Assembly (NCBI GenBank): GCA_002291945.1
Contig: DBAZ01000077.1
Location: 3,818-38,736 of the forward strand
Source of the DNA: Tepidimonas sp. UBA997
GTDB lineage: Bacteria > Pseudomonadota > Gammaproteobacteria > Burkholderiales > Burkholderiaceae_C
DNA: 34,919 nucleotides
Direction: 5' to 3'
In this document: positions 1 through 7,057 of the stretch, in pieces
How the letters are laid out: every line of letters begins with the position of its first letter
How positions within the stretch are numbered: the stretch's first letter is position 1
Notes under the pieces: model-generated
Databases searched by the model: none
What the model saw: only the letters and a program-made list of their open reading frames with translations
Told to the model about the DNA's origin: nothing
Translations under genes and position numbers: made by a program

Positions 1-956
1 AGCAGCAGGTATTCCATCAGCGCCTTTTGCACGTGCATGCGGTTTTCGGCCTCGTCCCAGACCACGCTCTGCGGGCCGTCGATCACGTCGGCGCTCACTT
101 CCTCGCCCCGGTGGGCGGGCAGGCAGTGCATGAACAGCGCGTCTGGCTGGGCCACGGCCATCATCTCGGGCCTGACGCACCAAGCGGCAAAGGCCTGCAG
201 GCGGGCTTCGTTTTCGGCTTCGTAGCCCATGCTGGTCCAGACGTCGGTGGTGACCAGATCCGCCCCGCGGCAGGCCGCCATCGGGTCATGGAACGCCCGC
301 CAGCAGTCGCCACTGTGGACGCCCGCCACCTCGGGCTTGACTTCGTAGCCGCTGGGCGTGCTCACGTGCACCGCAAAGCCCAGAATCGCGGCTGCCTGCA
401 GCCAGGTGTTGGCCATGTTGTTGCCGTCGCCCACCCAGGCCACGGTGATGCCCTCGAGTGCGCCCACGTCGAGCGAGCCGTCGGCCCGTTTGCCCCGGTA
501 TTCCAGCCAGGTGAACAGGTCGGCCAGAATCTGGCAGGGGTGGAATTCGTTGGTCAGGCCGTTGATCACCGGCACCCGCGAATGGGCGGCGAAACGCTCG
601 ATCTTCTCCTGCCCGAAGGTGCGGATCATGACGATGTCGGTCATGCGGCTGATGACGCGTGCGCTGTCTTCGATCGGCTCCGAGCGGCCAAGCTGGCTGT
701 CGCCGGTGGTCAGGTGTACCACGCTGCCGCCCAACTGGTACATGCCGGCTTCGAAGCTCACGCGGGTGCGGGTGCTGGCCTTCTCGAAGATCATGGCCAG
801 GGTGCGGTCGGTCAGGGTGTGGTGCTTCTGGTAGGTCTTGAACTTTTGCTTGATCAGCCAGGCACGTTCCAGCAGATAGACGTAGTCGTCGGCAGAAAAG
901 TCCTTGAACTGCAGGTAGTGGCGCACGGGCACCGGCGGCGTGATGGAGGGGTTCAT
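1..956 (-). CDS. argF: Ornithine carbamoyltransferase (3' end cut by window edge)
   Basis: Catalyses carbamoyl phosphate + L-ornithine to citrulline in cytoplasmic arginine biosynthesis. About 318 residues are visible and only the last few appear to lie outside the window. The carbamoyl-phosphate signature STRTR follows an FEKA stretch near residue 60. The HPCQ motif (carbamoyl-phosphate site) is in the middle, and HCLPAHRGEE (ornithine/active-site loop) is near the C-terminus. The start MNPSITPP is the ATG at 954-956, 12 bp after the argD stop, so argD and argF form one minus-strand operon with argD first. Identity is secure from the motif set. A long open frame on the opposite strand is a codon-bias shadow. 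Confidence 0.96.
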   Translation of the reverse strand, partial: MNPSITPPVPVRHYLQFKDFSADDYVYLLERAWLIKQKFKTYQKHHTLTDRTLAMIFEKASTRTRVSFEAGMYQLGGSVVHLTTGDSQLGRSEPIEDSARVISRMTDIVMIRTFGQEKIERFAAHSRVPVINGLTNEFHPCQILADLFTWLEYRGKRADGSLDVGALEGITVAWVGDGNNMANTWLQAAAILGFAVHVSTPSGYEVKPEVAGVHSGDCWRAFHDPMAACRGADLVTTDVWTSMGYEAENEARLQAFAAWCVRPEMMAVAQPDALFMHCLPAHRGEEVSADVIDGPQSVVWDEAENRMHVQKALMEYLL

Positions 957-968
957 GCAACGGGGGCT

Positions 969-2168
969 TCAGGCCGCTTCGGCCAGCAAGGTTTTGATCT
1001 GGGGCACCAGCAGGGCCACGATTTCGTCGGCTTCGGCGCCCGAGAGTATCAGCGGCGGCACCATGCGGATGACGTTGTCGGCGGTGACGCTGAGCAGCAA
1101 ACCGGCGTTGGCGCAACGCTGCACCAGCACGCCACAGGGGCGGTCCAGCTCGATGCCTATCATCAGCCCCTTGCCGCGGACTTCGCGAACGCCATGCACG
1201 TTCATCAGCTTGCCCTGCAACTGCGACAGCAGTTGGAAGCCTACTTTGGCCGCGTTGTCCAGCACGCCTTCGTCTTCCATGATGCGGATGGTCTCCAGGC
1301 CGGCTCGAATGGCCAGCGGGTTGCCGCCGAAGGTGCTGCCGTGGTTACCCGGCTGGAAGATGTTGGCCGCTTTCGGGCCCGCCACCACTGCGCCGATGGG
1401 CACGCCCGAGCCCAGGCCTTTGGCCAGCGGCATCACGTCCGGCACGATGCCGGCCCACTGGTGGGCAAACCACTTGCCGGTGCGGCCCATGCCGCATTGC
1501 ACTTCGTCGATCATGAGCAGCCAGTCGTTGGCATCGCACAGGGCACGCACCTGCTGCAAGTAGTCGGTGCTGGCCGGATGGACGCCGCCTTCGCCCTGAA
1601 TGGCTTCCAGAAACACCGCCACCACGTTCGGGTTGCCCGCCGTGGCCTGCCGTATGGCTTGCGGATCGTTGAGCGGCACCCGGATGAACCCCTCCACGAG
1701 CGGCCCGAATCCAGCTTGCACCTTGGGGTTGCCGGTGGCGCTCAGGGTGGCAATGGATCGGCCATGGAACGCTTTGTCATAGACCACGATTTCGGGTTTG
1801 CTGATGCCTTTGTCGTGCCCGAACTTGCGGGCCAGTTTCAGTGCGGCTTCGTTGGCCTCCAGCCCGGTCGAGCAGAAGAACACCTTGCTCATGCCCGAGC
1901 GCTCCACCAGCAGGCGAGCCAGTTCCTCGGTGGCCGGGTTGTGGTAGTAGTTGCTGATGTGGATCAGCTTGCCGACCTGATCTTGCAGCGCACGCACCAG
2001 CTTGGGGTGGGCATGGCCCAGGGTGTTGACGGCAATACCGGCCAGCGCGTCCAGATACACCTTGCCGTTGACATCCCAGACGCGGCAGCCTTTGCCGTGG
2101 CTCAGGGCAATCGGCACCCGGCCGTAGGTGCTCATCACGTGCGGTTCGGTGGGCGTGGCATGGGGCAT
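969..2168 (-). CDS. argD: Acetylornithine aminotransferase
   Basis: PLP-dependent class III aminotransferase converting N-acetylglutamate semialdehyde and glutamate to N2-acetylornithine; family members may also act in lysine synthesis. The product is 399 aa, normal for ArgD. PLP residues visible are D221 in LLMIDEVQCGMGRTG and the Schiff-base lysine K250 in MPLAKGLGSG. An STGLEANEAALKLAR phosphate-binding stretch lies near residue 100. The frame stays open upstream to 2315, but the start MPHATPTEP at 2166-2168 is preferred because AAGGA lies just upstream and the alignable protein begins there. It is followed after 12 bp by argF. A candidate promoter lies at 2330-2358, giving a leader of about 155 nt. 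Confidence 0.96.
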   Translation of the reverse strand: MPHATPTEPHVMSTYGRVPIALSHGKGCRVWDVNGKVYLDALAGIAVNTLGHAHPKLVRALQDQVGKLIHISNYYHNPATEELARLLVERSGMSKVFFCSTGLEANEAALKLARKFGHDKGISKPEIVVYDKAFHGRSIATLSATGNPKVQAGFGPLVEGFIRVPLNDPQAIRQATAGNPNVVAVFLEAIQGEGGVHPASTDYLQQVRALCDANDWLLMIDEVQCGMGRTGKWFAHQWAGIVPDVMPLAKGLGSGVPIGAVVAGPKAANIFQPGNHGSTFGGNPLAIRAGLETIRIMEDEGVLDNAAKVGFQLLSQLQGKLMNVHGVREVRGKGLMIGIELDRPCGVLVQRCANAGLLLSVTADNVIRMVPPLILSGAEADEIVALLVPQIKTLLAEAA

Positions 2169-2286
2169 GGGGAATTCCTTGTTGAGTGACCGGATTATTT
2201 TAGGCCCAGTTGCAGGCGAGTTTTGGGCGTGATTTTTCGGGGCGCTTTTTGTTCCGGGAGGCAGCTGGCCCGACCCGGTTGCGGGC

Positions 2287-2314
2287 TTGCCTTTGCTCAC
2301 ATTGCCTTTGCTCA
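2287..2314. repeat. 13-bp direct repeat in the argD/DUF3579 intergenic region
   Basis: TTGCCTTTGCTCA occurs at 2287-2299 and again, identical, at 2302-2314 (15 bp start to start). The second copy abuts the plus-strand promoter -10 region and sits in the argD leader. Either an operator or a chance duplication is possible. Confidence 0.6.
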
Positions 2315-2334
2315 AGTCTTATATAAGATATAAT
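2307..2334 (+). promoter_or_regulatory. Candidate promoter for the DUF3579 gene
   Basis: A perfect TATAAT -10 lies at 2329-2334 with a weak TTTGCT -35 at 2307-2312 (16 bp spacer). It is about 38 bp before the ATG at 2372. It lies inside an AT-rich tract (2318-2338) in otherwise GC-rich DNA and overlaps the divergent argD promoter. Confidence 0.5.
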
Positions 2335-2358
2335 ACTTGAGTTTTTCCCATCCTTCAA
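2330..2358 (-). promoter_or_regulatory. Candidate sigma-70 promoter for argDF
   Basis: On the minus strand a TTGAAG -35 (2353-2358) and a TATTAT -10 (2330-2335) are separated by exactly 17 bp. Transcription would start near 2323 and run through a leader of about 155 nt into argD. The -10 overlaps the plus-strand TATAAT at 2329-2334 by five bases. Confidence 0.55.
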
Positions 2359-2371
2359 AGGCCTCCGCCCG

Positions 2372-2698
2372 ATGGTCTCTCCCAGCGCCAAAGAAGTCTT
2401 CATTCAGGGGGTTACCCACACTGGCAAGACCTTTCGTCCCAGTGATTGGGCGGAACGCTTGGCTGGTGTCATGAGTCAGTTCCACCCTGCGGGCAAGGCC
2501 CCGGGCGCTCACCTGAGCTACTCGCCGTGGTGCATACCGAAAGTGATCAATGGAGTGAAGTGCGTGGTCATCAGCCAGGCCTTGCGTGATTACGATGTTA
2601 TGGCCTGGGATTTTGTGCTCAACTTTGCCCGGGACAATGATCTCCAGGTGGTGGAGGCCTGTCTGTTGCCGGATCGTTTGCCTCCGGCTGGCCGATGA
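2372..2698 (+). CDS. DUF3579 family protein
   Basis: A 108-aa soluble protein recognised as the betaproteobacterial DUF3579 family. Its function is unknown to me. Visible features are an N-terminal basic/aromatic stretch (GKTFRPSDWAERLAG), a central SYSPWCIPKVINGVKCVVI segment and an acidic C-terminal half (YDVMAWDFVLNFARDNDLQVVEACLLPDR). There is no signal peptide or membrane segment. The gene is divergent from argD and convergent with rpsT. From general knowledge, this family commonly lies between rpsT and argD in Burkholderiales, which supports a real conserved gene. AAAGG at 2357-2361 is a weak ribosome binding site. Confidence 0.85.
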   Translation: MVSPSAKEVFIQGVTHTGKTFRPSDWAERLAGVMSQFHPAGKAPGAHLSYSPWCIPKVINGVKCVVISQALRDYDVMAWDFVLNFARDNDLQVVEACLLPDRLPPAGR

Positions 2699-2705
2699 TC
2701 TGACC

Positions 2706-2742
2706 CATGAAAAAGCCGCCTTCGAGAGGCGGCTTTTTCATG
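2706..2742. terminator. Bidirectional rho-independent terminator
   Basis: A perfect 16-bp inverted repeat (2706-2721 and 2727-2742) with a 5-nt loop. The GCCGCC core is flanked by A-run and T-run tracts, so it works on both strands. It separates the convergent DUF3579 gene (stop 2698) and rpsT (stop 2818). Confidence 0.95.
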
Positions 2743-2783
2743 TATGGAGTCGGACTTGCTGGCAGCGCACCCGAATCAAACGG

Positions 2784-2802
2784 CAGGCTCTGAACGAGCC
2801 TG
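2784..2802 (-). terminator. Secondary hairpin downstream of rpsT
   Basis: CAGGCTC (2784-2790) and GAGCCTG (2796-2802) form a 7-bp stem with a 5-nt loop, 16 bp past the rpsT stop. The T-tract after it on the minus strand is weak, so it may be an mRNA 3'-stability hairpin ahead of the strong terminator at 2706-2742. Confidence 0.35.
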
Positions 2803-2817
2803 GGCCTGTGGCTGCAA

Positions 2818-3114
2818 TTAAGCAGCAATGGCCAAGGCCTTGACCTTGGCGGACAGACGGCTCTTGTCGCGAGCAGCCTTGTTCTTGTGGAAGATGCCTT
2901 TGTCGGCAATGGTGTCCACCACGGCCTGCATTTTGGCAAACAGCTCGGTGGCCTTGGTTTTGTCGCCAGCGACCACGGCTTTTTCAACGTTCTTGACGGC
3001 GGTACGGTATTTGGAACGCAGCGAACTGTTCGCGGCGTTGAGTTTGACGTCCTGGCGGGCGCGCTTGCGGCCCGATGCCAGACGGGGGTTCTTTTTCTTG
3101 GGCTTGGTTGCCAT
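2818..3114 (-). CDS. rpsT: 30S ribosomal protein S20
   Basis: Small-subunit ribosomal protein that binds 16S rRNA. The product is 98 aa and lysine/alanine-rich, with the characteristic helical-bundle sequence (RKRARQDVKLNAANSSLRS near the N-terminus, IADKGIFHKNKAARDKSRL near the C-terminus). The ATG at 3112-3114 is chosen because AAGGA lies 7 bp upstream and the S20 sequence begins MATKPKKKNPR; an upstream in-frame extension has no family similarity. It stands alone as a transcription unit with its own promoter upstream and terminator downstream. Confidence 0.98.
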   Translation of the reverse strand: MATKPKKKNPRLASGRKRARQDVKLNAANSSLRSKYRTAVKNVEKAVVAGDKTKATELFAKMQAVVDTIADKGIFHKNKAARDKSRLSAKVKALAIAA

Positions 3115-3158
3115 GGGAGTTTCCTTGAGTGTTTGTGGATGTTGCCAGCAAATCGACA

Positions 3159-3187
3159 ATTATAGCCTGAACGTCAGAAGTCTTGGA
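3159..3187 (-). promoter_or_regulatory. Candidate rpsT promoter
   Basis: The minus strand has a perfect TATAAT -10 (3159-3164), 44 bp upstream of the rpsT ATG. No good -35 is present at 17 bp; the hexamer there (3182-3187) is TCCAAG. The duplicated AGAAGTCTTGG sequence (3176-3186, 3190-3200) covers the -35 position. Confidence 0.5.
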
Positions 3188-3228
3188 CAAGAAGTCTTGG
3201 CCAGTCTGTCGTGTCGCTGTGCATGACT

Positions 3229-5223
3229 TTAAATGCCGTCATGGTAGGCCCTTAGCGCAATTGAATAATCTGCCCCATTGAATTTGGAATATCGCTTCTT
3301 GATCTTTGCTTCCTTCAACAGCGACCGTTCAAGCCGTGCCAGATTTCCTGCTTTCCAGGCGTCGCCCCCGCGCCGTTCGCATTTGTCGAAGTCGATCAGC
3401 CAGACCTGCCCGCTGCTGCCGTTGAGTAAGATGTTGTGGCAGTTCAGGTCTGAGTGGTAGATTTGATGCTCGTGCATCTGTCGGATGACCCAGCCGATGG
3501 CTCGCCACTCGTCCGCAGTCAGCGCTCGTTCGCTCAGCCATTCGGCGACGTTGCGTGTATCGGGCAGATAGCCCACGATGATGTCGGCTTGGTAGGTGCG
3601 GCCGCGCTGTACGCAGCGTGCAGCAATCGGCCGTGGCACCGGCAGGCCGATCGAGCGCATTTCGCGCAAGAGCGTCATCTCGCGCATGGCGCGGGTCAGC
3701 GCTGCCGGTGCAGCGCGGTAGCGGTCCCGGTTCCAGCGTGCCAGCAGGCCCCCGCGGCGGTAGTGGCGGATCAACCACGCGGTGTCGCCGCGCTGCACCA
3801 CCGTGACTTGCCCTCGGCCGCTGCCCGTTGGCAAGTCGTGGGCTTCGGCCGGTATGCCAAAACCCGCTTCACGTTGCGCCGCCGTGGTTGCGCTCGTGTT
3901 CCACCAGGTGGTGGTGTCGGCTTGCTGTTCTGCCTCGATGGCGTTCATGGGCTGCGTAGGCCAGCCGCGCAATCGAGCCAGGGGCTGCCATGTGCGTTGT
4001 GCTGCCCCCTGCTGGCTCAGCCAGAAGGCTCGGCCGCGTTCGCCCGCCGCCGCACAGTGGGCCGGTGCAGACAGCCAGCGCTCGAGTGTCTGGGTCAGCG
4101 TGGCCGCTGCGCTGGTTTCGCCCGCTCCGTGACCGACGACGGCGTCATACAAGTCCGGAAACTGGTGTACGTGGGGGCCCATCAGCATCGGGCAAGCGCC
4201 TGCCATCGCTTCCAGCGGGCTGTGGCCGCCCACGTGTGCCCAGGTGCCCCCCATAAGGGCCAGCCGTGCGCCCTGCAGCACGCTCGCCAATTCGCCCAAG
4301 GTGTCGAGCAGCAGCACCTGTGTGGTGGCATCGATGGGGTCGTGGCGGCTGCGTCTGGCCCAGGCCAAGCCGCTGGCGGCCAGGCTGTCGGCCACGGCGT
4401 CGAACCGAGGCCGGTGCCTAGGGGCCAGTACCAGCAGCGTGTCGGGGAATCGGGGTGCCAGCGCCTTCCAGGCGTCGAGGATGCAGCTTTCGTCTGCCTC
4501 ATGGGTGCTGGTGGCGACGACCAAGGTTTTGCCGCCCACGTCCACGGGGGTGGCTGCGGTGGCGGGGGCGGTGCCGTCAAACTTCAGGTTGCCTGTGGTG
4601 TGCAGTCGATCCGGTGGCACCCCGTGCGCGGCAAAACGCAAGGCAGATGCCGCATCGGCGCAGGCCACACAGTGGAGCTGTGCCAGACGTGGCCGCAGCA
4701 GTCGCAGAAGAAACCCGGAACGCTGAGCGCTACGTTCGGTCAAGCGGGCGTTCAGCAGCGCCACCACCACCGCACGCCGCTCGCATTGCAGCAGCCACTC
4801 CGGCCACAGCTCCCGTTCCAGCAGAAGCAGCATGCGTGGCTGGGCGTTGTCTAAGAACCACCGGACGGTTAACGCATGATCCATCGGGGCGTAAAACACC
4901 CGAGCGCGCCCTTGGGTGCGTGCCTGCAGTACGTCGCGCCCGGCCGGTGTTTGCACGGTCCACACAATGGCGTCGCGGCCCCAGGCCTGCTCCAACTGGG
5001 GCAACAGCGCGAGCGCCGCCTGCACCTCGCCCACCGAGGCGGCATGGATCCACAGCCCGCCCAAGCAAGAGGGCGGCACGGCCACCCGGCCCCAGCGTTC
5101 GCTCAGGTGCGCCCGGTAGCCCGGCTCCTTGCGCCCGCGCCACCACAGCCAGCCGTGTACGCACAACGCCAGCGGCCACCAGGCCAGCCGGTAGAGGGCG
5201 TGTCGCCACCCCAAATTGCCCAT
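3229..5223 (-). CDS. waaA: Kdo transferase fused to Kdo-kinase-like domain
   Basis: A 664-aa two-domain LPS enzyme. Residues 1-422 are a full WaaA (CMP-Kdo:lipid IVA Kdo transferase): an N-terminal membrane anchor around 12-28, ASVGE at 62-66 with the expected catalytic Glu66, ERELWPEW at 136-143, GNLKFD at 211-216, STHEADE at 239-245 and GGHSPLEA at 332-339. Residues 426-664 resemble KdkA/InaA-type LPS kinases, with HSDLNCHN at 590-597 (catalytic loop, Asp592) and LIDFDK at 609-614 (metal-binding Asp). The usual WaaA is about 425 aa, so this is a fusion in one uninterrupted frame. Met426 (ATG at 3946-3948) could restart translation, but no clear Shine-Dalgarno precedes it. The start codon overlaps the upstream gene's stop by one base (TGATG). 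Predicted role: add Kdo to lipid IVA at the inner membrane, then phosphorylate it. The kinase substrate is inferred from the family. Confidence 0.9.
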   Translation of the reverse strand: MGNLGWRHALYRLAWWPLALCVHGWLWWRGRKEPGYRAHLSERWGRVAVPPSCLGGLWIHAASVGEVQAALALLPQLEQAWGRDAIVWTVQTPAGRDVLQARTQGRARVFYAPMDHALTVRWFLDNAQPRMLLLLERELWPEWLLQCERRAVVVALLNARLTERSAQRSGFLLRLLRPRLAQLHCVACADAASALRFAAHGVPPDRLHTTGNLKFDGTAPATAATPVDVGGKTLVVATSTHEADESCILDAWKALAPRFPDTLLVLAPRHRPRFDAVADSLAASGLAWARRSRHDPIDATTQVLLLDTLGELASVLQGARLALMGGTWAHVGGHSPLEAMAGACPMLMGPHVHQFPDLYDAVVGHGAGETSAAATLTQTLERWLSAPAHCAAAGERGRAFWLSQQGAAQRTWQPLARLRGWPTQPMNAIEAEQQADTTTWWNTSATTAAQREAGFGIPAEAHDLPTGSGRGQVTVVQRGDTAWLIRHYRRGGLLARWNRDRYRAAPAALTRAMREMTLLREMRSIGLPVPRPIAARCVQRGRTYQADIIVGYLPDTRNVAEWLSERALTADEWRAIGWVIRQMHEHQIYHSDLNCHNILLNGSSGQVWLIDFDKCERRGGDAWKAGNLARLERSLLKEAKIKKRYSKFNGADYSIALRAYHDGI

Positions 5224-5978
5224 CAGCGCCAGTGCTCAGCCACCCAAGAGCAGGGCTTTATATGCCGGTACCACTTGCCGCTCATGCCCGCAATCGCATC
5301 GGGGGGGTTGGGTTTGCCGTGAAAGGCAATCAGACGGGCACCGGGTGGGATGGTTGCTTCCTGGAACCAGCTCATCAGGGCGGTGGGTATGCAATGCCGC
5401 TTGAAGCTGCGGCACCAGGCATCGGGCCAGTAGCCGAGCTTGCCCTGTTTGGCCAGATAGCCGGTGATGAACTCCTGCTCGTTGCGCACTTGTTGCGTGA
5501 CTTGGGGATAGCCTTGCTTGAGGTAGTCGAGCGCGTCGGCGTGGGCACCAATCGTGTAGCGGTAGCACGAGGTGTTGCCGGTGCCATCGGTTTTGTCCCA
5601 TTCGCGGATCACCAGGAACTCGCCCGGCTGATCGAAAAACGGGTCGAGGCGGTCAACGATCACGATGTCCAAGTCCAGAAACAGGGTCGGGCCTGCCAGG
5701 TCGTACAGCGGGTTGGCAAAGCTGGTCAGCTTGAGCCAGCCGTGGCCGAATGTCCAGGGTTTGCGCTGGTCGAATTCGTCGAATCCCACCAAGGGTATCG
5801 GTTTGGTTTCTATGTGCGCCGCAATGCCCGCCGTGTCGTCGGTCAGGCAGACGAAGCGGAAGGGCCGCTGCAGATGACGCGACACCATGCTGTGCAGGGT
5901 GTTGACGTATTGCGGGCCATATTTTTTACCCCACTTGATGCAGAGCACGTTGACGGGCTTGGAACTGGAGTCGGTCAT
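5223..5978 (-). CDS. Glycosyltransferase, GT-A-like fold, LPS operon
   Basis: A 251-aa soluble protein, probably a nucleotide-sugar glycosyltransferase. A DxD-type motif in TLFLDLDIVIVD (D102, D104) is the expected metal/nucleotide site. An N-terminal VLCIKWGKKYG strand and a C-terminal FHGKPNPPDA segment resemble GT8-like enzymes. I cannot name the donor or acceptor. The start MTDSSSKPV at 5976-5978 overlaps the preceding gene's stop as ATGA; an in-frame extension to 6056 would run into the neighbouring gene. The stop overlaps the waaA start. Coupling to waaA, a second glycosyltransferase and an O-antigen ligase implies LPS core or O-chain assembly. Confidence 0.8.
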   Translation of the reverse strand: MTDSSSKPVNVLCIKWGKKYGPQYVNTLHSMVSRHLQRPFRFVCLTDDTAGIAAHIETKPIPLVGFDEFDQRKPWTFGHGWLKLTSFANPLYDLAGPTLFLDLDIVIVDRLDPFFDQPGEFLVIREWDKTDGTGNTSCYRYTIGAHADALDYLKQGYPQVTQQVRNEQEFITGYLAKQGKLGYWPDAWCRSFKRHCIPTALMSWFQEATIPPGARLIAFHGKPNPPDAIAGMSGKWYRHIKPCSWVAEHWR

Positions 5979-7057
5979 GGGGTCGGTTCCCTCAAAAACG
6001 CAAAGGGCTGCCGCATCGACAGCTTGAATTTCAAATAGTGCAGATGGTCTTGCCATCGTATGGGTACGCTGACCGATTGCAAGCCCTTGGCCAGCGCTGG
6101 GCGTATCAGGTGTCGCTCAAACTGCTCCATCACTGTGGCCGGGTTGTAGCGGGAACTGTAGCAGTCCCACTGCCGTGTCAGGAGCTGTTGCCGGTCCATG
6201 CGCAACAAGATGGCGGCCAGCGATGCCGCGTCGGCGTAGTAAAAACCGCGTTGGCCCAGCACATCCATGTGGTGTGTGTGCCGACTGTGCCGGTAGGTGA
6301 TGACCGGTTTGTTGCAGATCGAGAACTCGCCGCAGGCCAGGCCAAACGACTCGCCCAGTTTACGCCCGTGCAACATGGCGTCGCAGGTGTGTATGACGCG
6401 AACCTTTCTGGCCATGTCGGGCGAGCCCGGCAAAAAATGCACCCGCTCGTGTTGCATGAACGGCGTGATATTCAGGAACACCGCGTACAAATCGTTGCGC
6501 TGCTCCAAAGCCATACGCAAACCATCGATAGCGGCCGGTGTGTTGAAGCTGCCAGTGCCCCCATAGGCACCCACCACCATCGCTTCGGCGGGGATGCCCA
6601 ACTCGGCGCGTAAATCGCCATCCACTGTGGGCAGGTGCACCATGTGCGGTACACACGGAATCAGGTTGCGACTGCAGTGCCAACTCAGCCATTCGGAAAT
6701 GTAGGCATAAGCCGATCCGTGCGCTTCGCGCGGGCTTTTGGGAAACACCGCATGCACCATGGTTGGCACCACCCCGGACACCAAGCCATCCCGCCGCCCC
6801 GACTTGATGGCGTACAAAGCACCTGCGCCATGCCGTTTCAAAAGGGCATCGATTTCATCCCGCTGACGGTAAGCGGCGACCACGAAACGGTCGGTGAACT
6901 TGGGTAATGCTGCCGGGTTGTTGTTGGGGTTGTTTTGGTCGTAGAGGATAAGGCTTTTATTGCCGAGCAAGGTTTCGTTGAAATGGGCATAGTCGTACAG
7001 CGCCACCTCGGTGCCTTGTAGAGACAACTGGTTGGAGTGGAAGGCGATGGTGATCAT
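5975..7057 (-). CDS. Glycosyltransferase, GT-B/GT4-like, LPS operon
   Basis: A 360-aa putative glycosyltransferase. The C-terminal half carries the EX7E pattern of retaining GT-B enzymes in RKLGESFGLACGEFSICNK (E236 and E244), followed by PVITY. The N-terminal domain begins ITIAFHSNQLSLQGTEVAL, in which a glycine-rich turn after strand 1 is typical of GT4 acceptor domains. No membrane segments. Start ATG 7055-7057 overlaps the O-antigen ligase stop as ATGA, and its own stop overlaps the next start as ATGA. Substrate cannot be told from sequence; the context says LPS core or O-antigen. Confidence 0.8.
   Translation of the reverse strand: MITIAFHSNQLSLQGTEVALYDYAHFNETLLGNKSLILYDQNNPNNNPAALPKFTDRFVVAAYRQRDEIDALLKRHGAGALYAIKSGRRDGLVSGVVPTMVHAVFPKSPREAHGSAYAYISEWLSWHCSRNLIPCVPHMVHLPTVDGDLRAELGIPAEAMVVGAYGGTGSFNTPAAIDGLRMALEQRNDLYAVFLNITPFMQHERVHFLPGSPDMARKVRVIHTCDAMLHGRKLGESFGLACGEFSICNKPVITYRHSRHTHHMDVLGQRGFYYADAASLAAILLRMDRQQLLTRQWDCYSSRYNPATVMEQFERHLIRPALAKGLQSVSVPIRWQDHLHYLKFKLSMRQPFAFLREPTP

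Noticed and set aside
27..2189. 720-codon open frame opposite argD and argF
   Set aside because: It is antisense to two clearly functional genes, is rich in His, Gly, Val and Ala as expected from GC-rich codon bias, and matches no family I recognise.
3454..4854. 466-codon open frame opposite waaA
   Set aside because: Shadow of the WaaA-kinase fusion; low-complexity composition and no start signal.
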